Positions 1-8,101 of a stretch of 64,000 bases of DNA are shown here, one piece after another (position 1 is the first letter of the stretch; every line of letters begins with the position of its first letter). Origin of the DNA: Dietzia massiliensis (GTDB lineage Bacteria > Actinomycetota > Actinomycetes > Mycobacteriales > Mycobacteriaceae); assembly GCF_018390595.1 (NCBI RefSeq), contig NZ_JAHBAV010000004.1, positions 33,696 to 97,695 on the forward strand, written 5' to 3'. The notes under the pieces were generated by a model, which was given only the letters and a program-made list of their open reading frames with translations, was not told the DNA's origin and ran no database searches. The translations under genes and the position numbers were made by a program.

Positions 1-78
1 GTTCTTGAACACGAGTCTCGACAGGTTCTCGACGGGGAAGGGTTTGGCGGCTGGCGGGGTGGCGAACTCGGTCGTCAT
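1..78 (-). CDS. N-terminus of an unrecognised protein, cut by the window edge
   Basis: The 26 visible codons read MTTEFATPPAAKPFPVENLS and then six more residues before the edge of the window. An AAGGA Shine-Dalgarno lies at 84-88, five nucleotides before the ATG at 78, which supports a real start. The gene is divergent from the GAF-domain regulator at 216, so the two may share a control region. Too little is visible to name a family. There is no signal peptide or membrane segment in the visible part. Confidence 0.5.
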   Translation of the reverse strand, partial: MTTEFATPPAAKPFPVENLSRLVFKN

Positions 79-215
79 CTCGGTCCTTAGGTCATGTGTG
101 GCTTGCATCACTGACGATTGTAGAGGGGTCGGCCGCATCCCGTGGCTAGCGCCGCTTATTCGGATTCGCTTATGAGGCTGCCGTCATGTTTTGTGATTCC
201 CGTTACACTGATGAC
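79..215. promoter_or_regulatory. Divergent control region before the GAF regulator
   Basis: This gap separates the left-edge gene from the regulator. On the + strand TACACT at 204-209 stands six nucleotides before the ATG at 216, with no Shine-Dalgarno, so the regulator is probably leaderless. No convincing operator was recognised. Confidence 0.45.
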
Positions 216-1412
216 ATGTCGGCGGGGAGGCCAGCCGTGGCCAGCGCGATCGTCGCGCAGTCGTGGGAGCGCAGCAGGCGACGGGGGATCGACCCGGATC
301 GGGCGGATCCGCCGGTCGACCTGCAGGGCCCCGCCCTGTCCGAGCACCTGGCCGCGCACCGGATGGCGGCGGTGCTGCCCATGGTCGAGAAGGTCCTGGT
401 GTCCGGGGTCGTGACCAGCGGGCACCTCGTGGCGGTGGCCGACGCCGACGGCCGGCTCCTGTGGCTGTACGGGGACCGCGGGGTGAGGTCCCGGGCGGAG
501 CGGATGGCGTTCGTGCCGGGGGCGCTGTGGAGCGACGACGCGGTGGGGGCGAACGCGCCGGGCCTCGCGCTGCGGCACGACGTCCCGGTGCGGGTGCGCG
601 GCGCGGAGCACTTCCTCGCGCCCGCCCACTCGTGGAGCTGCTCGGCTGCGCCGGTCCATGACCCCGTGACAGGGCGGGTGGTCGGCGGTATCGACGTGAC
701 CGGCCACGACTCCGCGGCCTCCGACGAGATGCTCGCCCTGGTCAGGGCCACTGCGTTGCTCGCCGAGGCCGAGCTGCGGTCGACCCCGGCCGGCGTGCTC
801 GTGCCCGGGACGGCGGGGGCGGCGGAGGCGACGGCGACCGGGCCGCGCCTCCTCGAGGTCCTCGGAACCGCCCGCCCGGGGCTCTCCGGCCACGGCCCGC
901 TCACCGGCCGGCACGCCGAGATCCTCGTCCTGCTCGCCGCCCACCCCGGCGGCCTGTCCGGAGGGGCGCTCGCCGAGCTCCTCGCCGAGGGCCGGCTCGG
1001 CGACGTCAGCGTCCGCGCCGAGATGTCGAGGCTGCGCCGCGTCCTGGGGCCCGAGGTCATCGGCTCCCGGCCGTACCGGCTGGCGCCCGGGGCCGTGGAG
1101 ACCGATGCCGACCGGGTGGTCGCCCTGCTCGACACCGACGTGGACGCCGCCGTGGCGGCCTACCCCGGCCCGCTCCTGCCGACCTCCGACGCGCCGGGCG
1201 TCGCCGACCTGCGGGAAGAGCTGCACGCCCGGGTCCGCGCCGCCGCGCTGGGCGCGGGATCGGTGCGGGCCCTGCGCGCCTGGACCGCCGGCCCCGGTCG
1301 CGAGGACCCCGACGCCTGGCGGGCCCTGGGGTCGCTGCCCGACCTCTCCCCGGCGGCGAGGTCCTCGGCCCGCTCCGTGCACCGGGTGTTGGACGACCGC
1401 CTGGGGGCCTGA
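216..1412 (+). CDS. GAF-domain AcoR-like transcriptional regulator
   Basis: A 398-residue cytoplasmic regulator, probably controlling the aldehyde dehydrogenase genes that follow. Near the N-terminus it has the SWERSRRRGIDPD signature typical of AcoR-type activators, then a GAF-like sensor region (about residues 50-190). There is no AAA+ sigma-54 interaction domain and no GAFTGA loop. The C-terminal third (LTGRHAEILVLLAAHPGG onwards) looks like a winged-helix DNA-binding domain. An upstream ATG at 186 is possible, but TACACT six bases before 216 favours 216 as a leaderless start. The inducer is unknown; an aldehyde or alcohol is inferred from the neighbours. Confidence 0.75.
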   Translation: MSAGRPAVASAIVAQSWERSRRRGIDPDRADPPVDLQGPALSEHLAAHRMAAVLPMVEKVLVSGVVTSGHLVAVADADGRLLWLYGDRGVRSRAERMAFVPGALWSDDAVGANAPGLALRHDVPVRVRGAEHFLAPAHSWSCSAAPVHDPVTGRVVGGIDVTGHDSAASDEMLALVRATALLAEAELRSTPAGVLVPGTAGAAEATATGPRLLEVLGTARPGLSGHGPLTGRHAEILVLLAAHPGGLSGGALAELLAEGRLGDVSVRAEMSRLRRVLGPEVIGSRPYRLAPGAVETDADRVVALLDTDVDAAVAAYPGPLLPTSDAPGVADLREELHARVRAAALGAGSVRALRAWTAGPGREDPDAWRALGSLPDLSPAARSSARSVHRVLDDRLGA

Positions 1413-1415
1413 GCG

Positions 1416-1436
1416 CCTCGTCGTCGTCGCCCCGGT
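1416..1436 (+). repeat. 21-bp dispersed repeat with CTCGTCGTCGTC core
   Basis: This 21-bp sequence begins four bases after the regulator stop codon and is identical to 25893-25913. Shorter versions of its core CCTCGTCGTCGTC follow stop codons at 10337-10349 and 54231-54246. Confidence 0.5.
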
Positions 1437-1488
1437 TCCTCCCACGCCGCCCGTGGCCGCCCCTGGCCGCCCTCGCCGCTCCGCGCGG

Positions 1489-1524
1489 CGTGCAACGTCC
1501 GTGCAACCCTCCCGCGATTAGTGT
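1489..1524 (+). promoter_or_regulatory. Candidate promoter and operator of the aldehyde dehydrogenase
   Basis: CGTGCAAC occurs at 1489-1496 and again at 1500-1507, exactly 11 bp apart, placing both copies on one helix face. A TANNNT hexamer (TAGTGT, 1519-1524) follows 11 bp later. The repeats would overlap the -35 region, as expected for an activator site. Binding by the adjacent regulator is inferred. Confidence 0.4.
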
Positions 1525-1581
1525 CCTGCATCACAGTCGCCGGCCGTCGGGGCCGGCGCGCGCAGACGAGAGGTGCCCGAC

Positions 1582-3105
1582 ATGACCGTCTACTCCCAGC
1601 CAGGTTCCGCCGACGCGGTGATGTCCTACGAGAGCCGCTACGAGCACTACATCGGCGGCGAGTGGAAGGCTCCGGCCAAGGGCGAGTACTTCGAGAACGT
1701 CACCCCCATCACCGGCCAGGTGTTCTGCGAGGTGGGCCGCGGGACCGCCGAGGACATCGAGGCCGCGCTCGACGCCGCGTGGGCCGCCGCGCCCGCGTGG
1801 AACGCCACCTCCGCCGCCGAGCGCTCGCTCGTGCTGCTGCGGATCGCGGACCGGATGGAGGAGAACCTCGAGAAGCTGGCGCTGGCCGAGAGCTGGGACA
1901 ACGGCAAGGCGATCCGCGAGACCCTCAACGCGGACATCCCGCTGGCGATCGACCACTTCCGCTACTTCGCCGGTGCCATCCGCGCCCAGGAGGGCGGGAT
2001 CTCGCAGATCGACTCCGACACCGTGGCCTACCACTTCCACGAGCCGCTCGGCGTGGTCGGGCAGATCATCCCGTGGAACTTCCCGATCCTCATGGCGGTG
2101 TGGAAGCTCGCGCCCGCGCTGGCCGCCGGCAACTGCGTGGTCCTCAAGCCCGCCGAGCAGACCCCCGCCTCGATCCTCTACCTCATGTCGCTCATCGGGG
2201 ACCTGCTGCCGGCGGGCGTGGTCAACGTCGTCAACGGCTTCGGCACCGAGGCCGGCAAGCCGCTCGCCTCCAACCCGCGCATCCGCAAGGTCGCGTTCAC
2301 CGGCGAGACCACCACGGGCCGGCTGATCATGCAGTACGCCTCGGAGAACCTCATCCCCGTGACCCTCGAGCTGGGCGGCAAGAGCCCCAACATCTTCTTC
2401 GAAGACGTCATGGACGCGGACGACGACTTCCGGCAGGCCGCCCTCGAGGGCTTCACGATGTTCGGCCTCAACCAGGGCGAGGTGTGCACGTGCCCCTCGC
2501 GCGCGCTCGTCCAGAAGTCGATCTTCGACGAGTTCACCGAGCTGGCGATCGAGCGCACCAACCGCATCAAGACCGGCAACCCGCTGGACACCGACACGAT
2601 GATCGGCGCGCAGGCCTCCACCGACCAGCTGGAGAAGATCCTGTCCTACATCGACATCGGCAAGCAGGAGGGCGCGGACGTGCTCACCGGCGGCGGGCGC
2701 GCCGAACTCGACGGCGACCTGGCCGGCGGCTTCTACGTGCAGCCCACCGTGTTCCGCGGCCACAACAAGATGCGGCTGTTCCAGGAGGAGATCTTCGGGC
2801 CCGTGCTCTCCCTGAGCTCGTTCACCGACTTCGACGACGCCATGATGATCGCCAACGACACCCTCTACGGCCTCGGCGCGGGCGTGTGGTCGCGCAACGG
2901 CACCACCGCCTACCGCGCCGGCCGCACCATCCAGGCCGGCCGCGTGTGGACCAACACCTACCACCAGTACCCGGCGCACGCGGCGTTCGGCGGCTACAAG
3001 CAGTCCGGCATCGGCCGCGAGAACCACCTCATGATGCTCGACCACTACCAGCAGACCAAGTGCCTGCTCGTGAGCTACTCGGGCAAGCCGCAGGGCTTCT
3101 TCTGA
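1582..3105 (+). CDS. Aldehyde dehydrogenase (acetaldehyde/AcoD-ExaC type)
   Basis: NAD-dependent aldehyde dehydrogenase, 507 residues, the usual family length, cytosolic, oxidising short aldehydes to acids. [20 protein letters not shown] is the conserved substrate/NAD region; Glu263 in LELGGKSPN is the general base and Cys302 in GEVCTCPSR is the nucleophile. A GTG at 1573 is in frame, but GAGAGG eight bases before the ATG at 1582 fixes the start. It lies between an AcoR-like regulator and a DUF779 gene, the same pairing as Rv0458-Rv0459 of M. tuberculosis. The exact substrate cannot be read from sequence. Confidence 0.93.
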   Translation: MTVYSQPGSADAVMSYESRYEHYIGGEWKAPAKGEYFENVTPITGQVFCEVGRGTAEDIEAALDAAWAAAPAWNATSAAERSLVLLRIADRMEENLEKLALAESWDNGKAIRETLNADIPLAIDHFRYFAGAIRAQEGGISQIDSDTVAYHFHEPLGVVGQIIPWNFPILMAVWKLAPALAAGNCVVLKPAEQTPASILYLMSLIGDLLPAGVVNVVNGFGTEAGKPLASNPRIRKVAFTGETTTGRLIMQYASENLIPVTLELGGKSPNIFFEDVMDADDDFRQAALEGFTMFGLNQGEVCTCPSRALVQKSIFDEFTELAIERTNRIKTGNPLDTDTMIGAQASTDQLEKILSYIDIGKQEGADVLTGGGRAELDGDLAGGFYVQPTVFRGHNKMRLFQEEIFGPVLSLSSFTDFDDAMMIANDTLYGLGAGVWSRNGTTAYRAGRTIQAGRVWTNTYHQYPAHAAFGGYKQSGIGRENHLMMLDHYQQTKCLLVSYSGKPQGFF

Positions 3106-3112
3106 GCCGGGC

Positions 3113-3643
3113 GTGAGCAGCATGGACGACGTGTGTGGGCTGCCCTCGGGTGGGAGCGTGCGGATCGCCGCGCGCGCCGCGGCGCCCGAGGGTGCGCCCG
3201 ACGACCTGCCGCCGCGCGTGGTGGCGACCGAGCCGGCCGTCGAGCTCCTCCGCGAGCTCGTCGGCCCGCACGGGCCGGTGATGTTCCACCAGTCCGGCGG
3301 GTGCTGCGACGGGTCCGCGCCCATGTGCTACCCGGACGGGGAGTTCCGGGTCGGTCAGCGCGACGTGTTGGTGGGGGAACTGGACCTGGGTGACGACGAC
3401 GAGGCGCGCGCCCCCGGGGCGTCGGTCGGTCTCCGGGTACGCGTGTGGATCTCGGGCTCACAGTTCGAGACCTGGAAGCACACGCAACTGGTGGTGGACG
3501 CCGTCCCGGGCAGGGGCTCGGGGTTCAGTCTCGAGAACCCGACCGGGAAGCGGTTCCTGTCGCGGGCCCGCACGTTCGACGAGCGCGAGCTCGCCGCCCT
3601 CGAGGAGTTCCCGCCGCCGACGGGCGCGGACCTGGACGTGTAG
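3113..3643 (+). CDS. DUF779 domain protein
   Basis: A 176-residue protein starting seven bases after the aldehyde dehydrogenase stop, so co-transcribed. It carries the DUF779 signature: a Cys-rich stretch (SGGCCDGSAPMCYP, about residues 62-75) followed by VWISGSQFETWKHTQL. DUF779 proteins are regularly paired with this type of aldehyde dehydrogenase. Their biochemical role is not established, and the clustered Cys residues suggest metal or redox chemistry (inference). The start is uncertain: GTG at 3113 or ATG at 3122, neither with a good Shine-Dalgarno. Confidence 0.85.
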   Translation: MSSMDDVCGLPSGGSVRIAARAAAPEGAPDDLPPRVVATEPAVELLRELVGPHGPVMFHQSGGCCDGSAPMCYPDGEFRVGQRDVLVGELDLGDDDEARAPGASVGLRVRVWISGSQFETWKHTQLVVDAVPGRGSGFSLENPTGKRFLSRARTFDERELAALEEFPPPTGADLDV

Positions 3644-3705
3644 GGGTGGGGCGGCGTCCGGGGCCGGGACCGGCCGATCCGGTCTGCCCGGAGCGGGCAC
3701 GGCGG

Positions 3706-3711
3706 TAGAGT
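3706..3711 (+). promoter_or_regulatory. Leaderless -10 hexamer TAGAGT before the HD-domain gene
   Basis: TAGAGT ends six bases before the ATG at 3718 and no Shine-Dalgarno is present. Confidence 0.5.
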
Positions 3712-3717
3712 CCGACC

Positions 3718-4353
3718 ATGGACACGGACCGCACGGCCTCCGCTGACCCCCTCGACGCCACCGTCGAGTTCCTCACCCCCGAGCTGCGTGCTGACCTGCT
3801 CGAACGCTGGAACGAGCCGCAGCGGCGGTACCACAACGAGACGCACCTGCGGGCCGTCCTGCGGGCGATCGACGCGCTCGAGGCCGACGGGGAGTCGTTC
3901 GACGACACCGAGGTCCGCCTGGCCGCGTGGCTACACGCCGCGGTGTTCGATCCCACCGGCTCGGAGAACACCGAGAAGTCCGCGGCGTTGGCCGAGCGCG
4001 TGCTCGACTCCGCCGCTCCGGCCGCCGAGGTCGCGCGGCTGGTCCGGCTCATGGGCGGGCACCGCGTCGAGCCGGGGGACCTCAACGGTGCGGTCCTCTC
4101 CGACGCCGACCTCGCCGTGCTCGGCGCCGACCCCGACACGTATGACACCTACGCCCGCGACGTCCGCCACGAGTACGCCCACGTGCCGGGCGAGCGGTTC
4201 GTGGCCGGGCGGATCGGCGCGTTGGAGGGGTTGCTCGAGCGGCGCTCGGTGTTCCTCACGCGGGCGGGCCGCGATCTGTGGGAGAAGCAGGCCCACGCCA
4301 ACCTCAACCGCGAGCTGGGGCTCCTGCGCGCGGGGGGATTCCCGGCGGCGTGA
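3718..4353 (+). CDS. HD-domain metal-dependent phosphohydrolase-like protein
   Basis: A 211-residue cytosolic protein of the small predicted HD superfamily. It shows RRYHNETHL (about residues 40-48), then AAWLHAAVFDP with the His-Ala replacing the usual His-Asp pair, and a further ADLAVLG region with conserved acidic residues. The substrate is unknown. The last 50 bp overlap the 3' end of the convergent FMN glutamate-synthase-like gene. The start is supported by the leaderless TAGAGT signal. Confidence 0.7.
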   Translation: MDTDRTASADPLDATVEFLTPELRADLLERWNEPQRRYHNETHLRAVLRAIDALEADGESFDDTEVRLAAWLHAAVFDPTGSENTEKSAALAERVLDSAAPAAEVARLVRLMGGHRVEPGDLNGAVLSDADLAVLGADPDTYDTYARDVRHEYAHVPGERFVAGRIGALEGLLERRSVFLTRAGRDLWEKQAHANLNRELGLLRAGGFPAA

Positions 4354-5899
4354 CCGCGGCCGTGTACTCCGCGACGCCGGAGGCGACCATGAACTCGGTG
4401 ATGGCGCGGGCGTCGTCCTCGCCCGGCAGCCCCCAGCCGTCCCGGTACCCGTAGATGTCGGCCAGCGTGTGCGCGTCCCGGGTCCCGCGGGCGAGCTCGA
4501 CGTCGGTCGGCCCGATGAGACCGGGATGCGGGACCCCGACCGCGCCGGCGACCTTGACGAGCTCGCGGCGCAGTGACCGGATGTAGTTCGAGCACCGCAC
4601 CGCCATCGCCGTGGGATCGACACCGCGGACGAGCCAGGGGTTCTGGGTGGCGACCCCCGTGGGGCATCCCCCGGTGTGACACTTCTGCGCCTGGATGCAG
4701 CCCACCGACAGCATCGGCTCGCGGGCCACGTTGATCATGTCGACCCCCAGCGCCAGCGCGACCACCGCGTTCTCCGGGATGCCGAGCTTGCCGGAGCCGA
4801 TGAACATCACGTCGTCGGTCAGCCCGGCCTCGGCGAAGACCGAGTAGACGCGCGGGAAGCCCAGGCGGAAGGGCAGGGACACGGCGTCGGTGAACACGAG
4901 CGGGCCCGCTCCGGTGCCGCCCTCTCCGCCGTCGATCGTGATGAAGTCGACGCCCCGGTCGCGCGGGACCATCGCGGTGGCGAGATCCTCCCAGAAGCTC
5001 ATGTCGCCGACCGCCGACTTGATGCCGACGGGCAGTCCGGTGCGGTCCGCGATCTCCTCGACCAGGTCCAGCATCGAGTCGACGTCGTGGAACGCGGTGT
5101 GGCGGGAGGGGCTCGCGCAGTCCTCACCCATCGGGATGCCGCGGATCGCGGCGACCTCCTCGGTGATCTTGGCCGCCGGCAGGAGCCCGCCGAGCCCCGG
5201 CTTGGCGCCCTGGCTGAGCTTGATCTCGATGGCCCGGATCGGGTGCTTCTCGGTGAGGGCCACCAGCTTGTCGATGTCGAAGCGGCCGTCGTCGTCCCGG
5301 ACACCGAAGTACGCGGTGCCGATCTGGAAGACCAGGTCCGCGCCGTTCTGGTGGTACGGGCTCAGCCCACCCTCGCCGGTGTTGTGCAGGGCCCCGGACA
5401 GGGCGGCGCCTCGGTTGAGCGCCTCCACAGCCGGGGCGGAGAGCGCACCGTAGCTCATCGCCGAGATGCTGACCAGCGACTCCGGTCGGTACGCGCGGGC
5501 GCGGCCCCGGGCCGCGCCGAGCACCTTGGCGGGCGGGAGGGGGAGCTGCTGCCCGGCGTGCGGGCGGGCGGAGAGCGTGACGTCGCTGAAGGTGCGCTGC
5601 TTGACGATCGGGTAGCCCTCGAGGAACTCGATGTCGTTGTCCGTGCCGAAACCGAACGTGGTCGCCCGGGTCTCGGCGGACTCGTACACCCAGTCGCGTT
5701 GGTCGCGCGTGAACGGGCGTTCCTCGTCGTTGCCCGCGACGATGTACTGCCGCAGCTCGGGGCCGATGGCGGTCAGTGCCATCCGGGCGTGGCCGAGGAC
5801 GGGGAAGGTCCGCAGGATCGGGTAGCGGGTCTGTCGCATATCTGTGGCCGCGACGGCCGCGAGCGCGGCCAGCGGCGCGCCGAGGAGCCATTTGCGCAT
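4304..5899 (-). CDS. FMN-binding glutamate synthase-like protein
   Basis: A 531-residue protein corresponding to the central FMN domain of glutamate synthase, with no amidotransferase domain. An N-terminal hydrophobic stretch (about residues 4-18) may anchor it. Family motifs are SAMSYGALSAPAVEALN, KLSQGAKPGLGG, TIDGGEGGTGAGP and the cluster-binding CIQAQKCHTGGCPTGVATQ. Such stand-alone proteins are widespread in actinobacteria and their reaction is not settled. The ATG at 5899 has a GGAGG Shine-Dalgarno; an in-frame extension upstream lacks one. It differs from the true GltB at 13.5 kb. Its 3' end overlaps the convergent HD gene by 50 bp. Confidence 0.88.
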   Translation of the reverse strand: MRKWLLGAPLAALAAVAATDMRQTRYPILRTFPVLGHARMALTAIGPELRQYIVAGNDEERPFTRDQRDWVYESAETRATTFGFGTDNDIEFLEGYPIVKQRTFSDVTLSARPHAGQQLPLPPAKVLGAARGRARAYRPESLVSISAMSYGALSAPAVEALNRGAALSGALHNTGEGGLSPYHQNGADLVFQIGTAYFGVRDDDGRFDIDKLVALTEKHPIRAIEIKLSQGAKPGLGGLLPAAKITEEVAAIRGIPMGEDCASPSRHTAFHDVDSMLDLVEEIADRTGLPVGIKSAVGDMSFWEDLATAMVPRDRGVDFITIDGGEGGTGAGPLVFTDAVSLPFRLGFPRVYSVFAEAGLTDDVMFIGSGKLGIPENAVVALALGVDMINVAREPMLSVGCIQAQKCHTGGCPTGVATQNPWLVRGVDPTAMAVRCSNYIRSLRRELVKVAGAVGVPHPGLIGPTDVELARGTRDAHTLADIYGYRDGWGLPGEDDARAITEFMVASGVAEYTAAVTPPGIPPRAGAPARG

Positions 5900-5976
5900 G
5901 TCGACCTCCAAGGGGGCGGGGGCTGTGGGGTGTGGTCGGGAGCTGCCCCCATCATGCCTACCGGGCGCCGCTGGCA

Positions 5977-7098
5977 TCAGGGCAGGATACGCGAGATGAC
6001 GTCGGCGGCGACGTCCTCGAGCAGCGGGCCCGCGTTGGCGATCGAGCGCTCGAGGTCCGGCTCGCGCTCGGTCAACGCGGCGGCGGCGACGAACCCGGCC
6101 TCGGCGACCCGGTCGGCCTCGAGATCCAGGCGTCCGCAGACCGCGACCACCGGCACCGCGTGCGACCGGCAGAGGGCGGCCACGCCCATCGGCGTCTTGC
6201 CGTGCATGGTCTGGTCGTCGAGTCGCCCCTCGCCGGTAACCACGAGGTCGGCGGCGGAGAGCATGTCCTCCAGGCCGGTGAGCGTGCCGAGCACCTCGAA
6301 GCCGGGATCCAGCGAGGCGCCGAGCAGTTCGCGGGCGGCGAAGCCCACACCGCCGGCGGCGCCGGAGCCGGGGGCGTCGGGGTCCACGTCGAGCCCCTGG
6401 GCGCGCAGGACCTCGACGAGCCGGGCGAGGCCGGCCTCGAGCTCGTCCAGCTGTTCGTCGGTGGCGCCCTTCTGCGGGCCGTAGACGCGGGCCGCGCCCA
6501 GCGGACCGAGCAGCGGATTGTCGACGTCGCAGGCCACGAGGATCCGGGCGGCCCGGACGGCCGGGTCGAGACCGTCGAGGTCCACGCGGTCCAGATTGAT
6601 CAACGCGCCGCCGCCGTCGGGTAGTTCGGCACCCGAGGCGTCGAGGAACCGCGCGCCCAGGGCGGAGAGCATGCCGGTGCCGCCGTCGGTGGAGGCGCTG
6701 CCGCCGATGCCCAGGTGGATGTTGCCGCGGCCGGAGCGGAGCGCGGCCAGCATGACCTCGCCGACGCCGCGGCTCGACGCCTCGAGAGGGCGAGGCTCAC
6801 CGCCGGGTAGGCGGAGCAGGCCGCAGGCGTCGGCCATCTCGACGAACGCGGTGTCCGGATCGATGGCGGCGAAGGACGTCTCCACCGTCTCGCCCGTGGG
6901 TCCGGAGACGGTGACGGGCACGGGGCGCGCGCCGCCGGCGACCATCACCTCGAGGCTGCCGCCCCCGCCGTCGGCGACCGGGCGCTCGACCACGTCGATC
7001 TCGGGGTGCGCCCGCCGGGCACCCTCGGCCGCGTGACGGCACGCCTCGATAGCGGTGAGTGAGCCCTTGAAGGCCCCGCAGGCCACGACGATCGTCAC
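5977..7098 (-). CDS. Glycerate kinase (GarK/GlxK family)
   Basis: A 373-residue cytosolic kinase that phosphorylates D-glycerate with ATP, usual family length. Recognisable parts are the N-terminal CGAFKGSLTA, VADGGGGSLEVM, the diagnostic GIGGSASTDGGTGMLSALG (about residues 129-147) and VTGEGRLDDQT. It lies upstream of, and in the same direction as, the FMN glutamate-synthase-like gene (gap 77 bp), so the two may be co-transcribed. The GTG at 7098 gives VTIVVACGAFKGS, the natural family N-terminus, with GATGAT six bases upstream as a weak leaderless signal. Confidence 0.92.
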   Translation of the reverse strand: MTIVVACGAFKGSLTAIEACRHAAEGARRAHPEIDVVERPVADGGGGSLEVMVAGGARPVPVTVSGPTGETVETSFAAIDPDTAFVEMADACGLLRLPGGEPRPLEASSRGVGEVMLAALRSGRGNIHLGIGGSASTDGGTGMLSALGARFLDASGAELPDGGGALINLDRVDLDGLDPAVRAARILVACDVDNPLLGPLGAARVYGPQKGATDEQLDELEAGLARLVEVLRAQGLDVDPDAPGSGAAGGVGFAARELLGASLDPGFEVLGTLTGLEDMLSAADLVVTGEGRLDDQTMHGKTPMGVAALCRSHAVPVVAVCGRLDLEADRVAEAGFVAAAALTEREPDLERSIANAGPLLEDVAADVISRILP

Positions 7099-7137
7099 GC
7101 CTGCATCATCCCCTATGAGTGTCCGGCGACACACGAC

Positions 7138-7177
7138 GGCCCGGGATCGCGACGGGGGAGGGTCGCGGTCCCGGGCC
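7138..7177 (-). terminator. Intrinsic terminator of the GSL gene at 7219-7878
   Basis: A 16-bp stem (7138-7153 with 7162-7177) containing one G-U pair and an eight-base loop lies between the GSL gene stop and the glycerate kinase start. It has no U-tract, as is common in actinobacteria. Confidence 0.65.
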
Positions 7178-7218
7178 AGGAAGGCGCATCCGCTGCGCCG
7201 CGTGTCAGCCGGGGGTTA

Positions 7219-7878
7219 TCAGCCCAGCGAGCCGGCGGCGATGCCGACGTCGGCGTTGACGCCGGCCTCGACGGTCTCGTCGGCGGCGTCACCCTCGGCG
7301 CCGGAGCTCAGGCCGGCGAGCGAGCCGCTCAGCGAGCCGGTCCCGGACTCGTCGGCGGCGGCCGCGGTGTCGTCCGTGGCCTCGTCACCCGAGCCGAGCG
7401 AACCGGGGGTGGTCTCATCGGTGGCGGTGTCATCGGCGGGCTCCTCGCTGCTGCCGAGCGAGCCGAGGGAGCCGGAGTCGGCCTCGCCGGTCACGGCGCC
7501 GGTCTGGGTGTCGCCCTCACCGGAGCCGAGGGAGCCGGAGTCCGCGGCAGGGCCGCCTCCGTCGATGGCCTCGCTGCCGGTGTTCGGGGAGACCCCGAGG
7601 CTGCCGAACTCGATCGAGCCCGGGTTGGGCGTCTCGGCGTCGAGGTTGAGGTTGAAGCTCAGGCTGCCCAGGTCGATGCCGAGGTCCGTGCCGAGGGCGC
7701 CCTCGAGGCTGCCGTCCTCGCCGGTGGCCTCGGCCAGGCTGGCGGTGGGATCCGTGGGGGCGTCGGTCTCCGCAGCGGCCAGGCCCGGGAACGCGATGGC
7801 GGCACCGATGCCGAACGCGCCGACGGCGGCGATCTTCGCGGTGGTGCGGTTGGTGGTCTTGCGGTGGGTGTTCGTCAT
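7219..7878 (-). CDS. Exported GSL-repeat protein A
   Basis: A 219-residue protein of no known family. The signal peptide has a basic start, a hydrophobic core (residues 15-33) and a likely Ala-Ala-Ala cleavage site after residue 36. The mature part is acidic and low in complexity, with scattered GSLG, GSLS and GSLGSLGSSE units and Thr/Asp/Glu-rich spacers, ending in GSLG. There is no membrane anchor. It resembles the other GSL proteins in this window (11819, 21009, 24750, 33545, 34455). Function is unknown; a surface or secreted structural role is inferred from export and composition. Confidence 0.7.
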   Translation of the reverse strand: MTNTHRKTTNRTTAKIAAVGAFGIGAAIAFPGLAAAETDAPTDPTASLAEATGEDGSLEGALGTDLGIDLGSLSFNLNLDAETPNPGSIEFGSLGVSPNTGSEAIDGGGPAADSGSLGSGEGDTQTGAVTGEADSGSLGSLGSSEEPADDTATDETTPGSLGSGDEATDDTAAAADESGTGSLSGSLAGLSSGAEGDAADETVEAGVNADVGIAAGSLG

Positions 7879-8089
7879 AGAGGAACTCTCCGATCTGCAT
7901 CGACCCCGATGAATCTCATCGCGGACACCCCGGTCGGAGCGGAGTGCATCGGCGACCCTACAAGCGCACCGGAGTTCCGCAAGAGGTCGGGAACCTGAGC
8001 ATCCCTTGACGTAACAACCCGGTCACGGGGGCATTTCAGGTTTCTCACGCGGCGCCTGCGCGACCGGTGTGCCGCGCGTCATGCCTGCC

Positions 8090-8095
8090 TAGGCT
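8090..8095 (+). promoter_or_regulatory. Leaderless -10 hexamer TAGGCT
   Basis: TAGGCT ends six bases before the ATG at 8102, with no Shine-Dalgarno between. Confidence 0.55.
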
Positions 8096-8101
8096 GGGTG
8101 C

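Noticed and set aside
1531..3324. A 597-codon minus-strand frame opposite the aldehyde dehydrogenase
   Set aside because: Shadow of a clear aldehyde dehydrogenase with both catalytic residues; no start signal.
4304..5899. Second gltB
   Set aside because: It lacks the amidotransferase Cys, the beta-helix domain and most of the length; it is a stand-alone FMN-domain protein.
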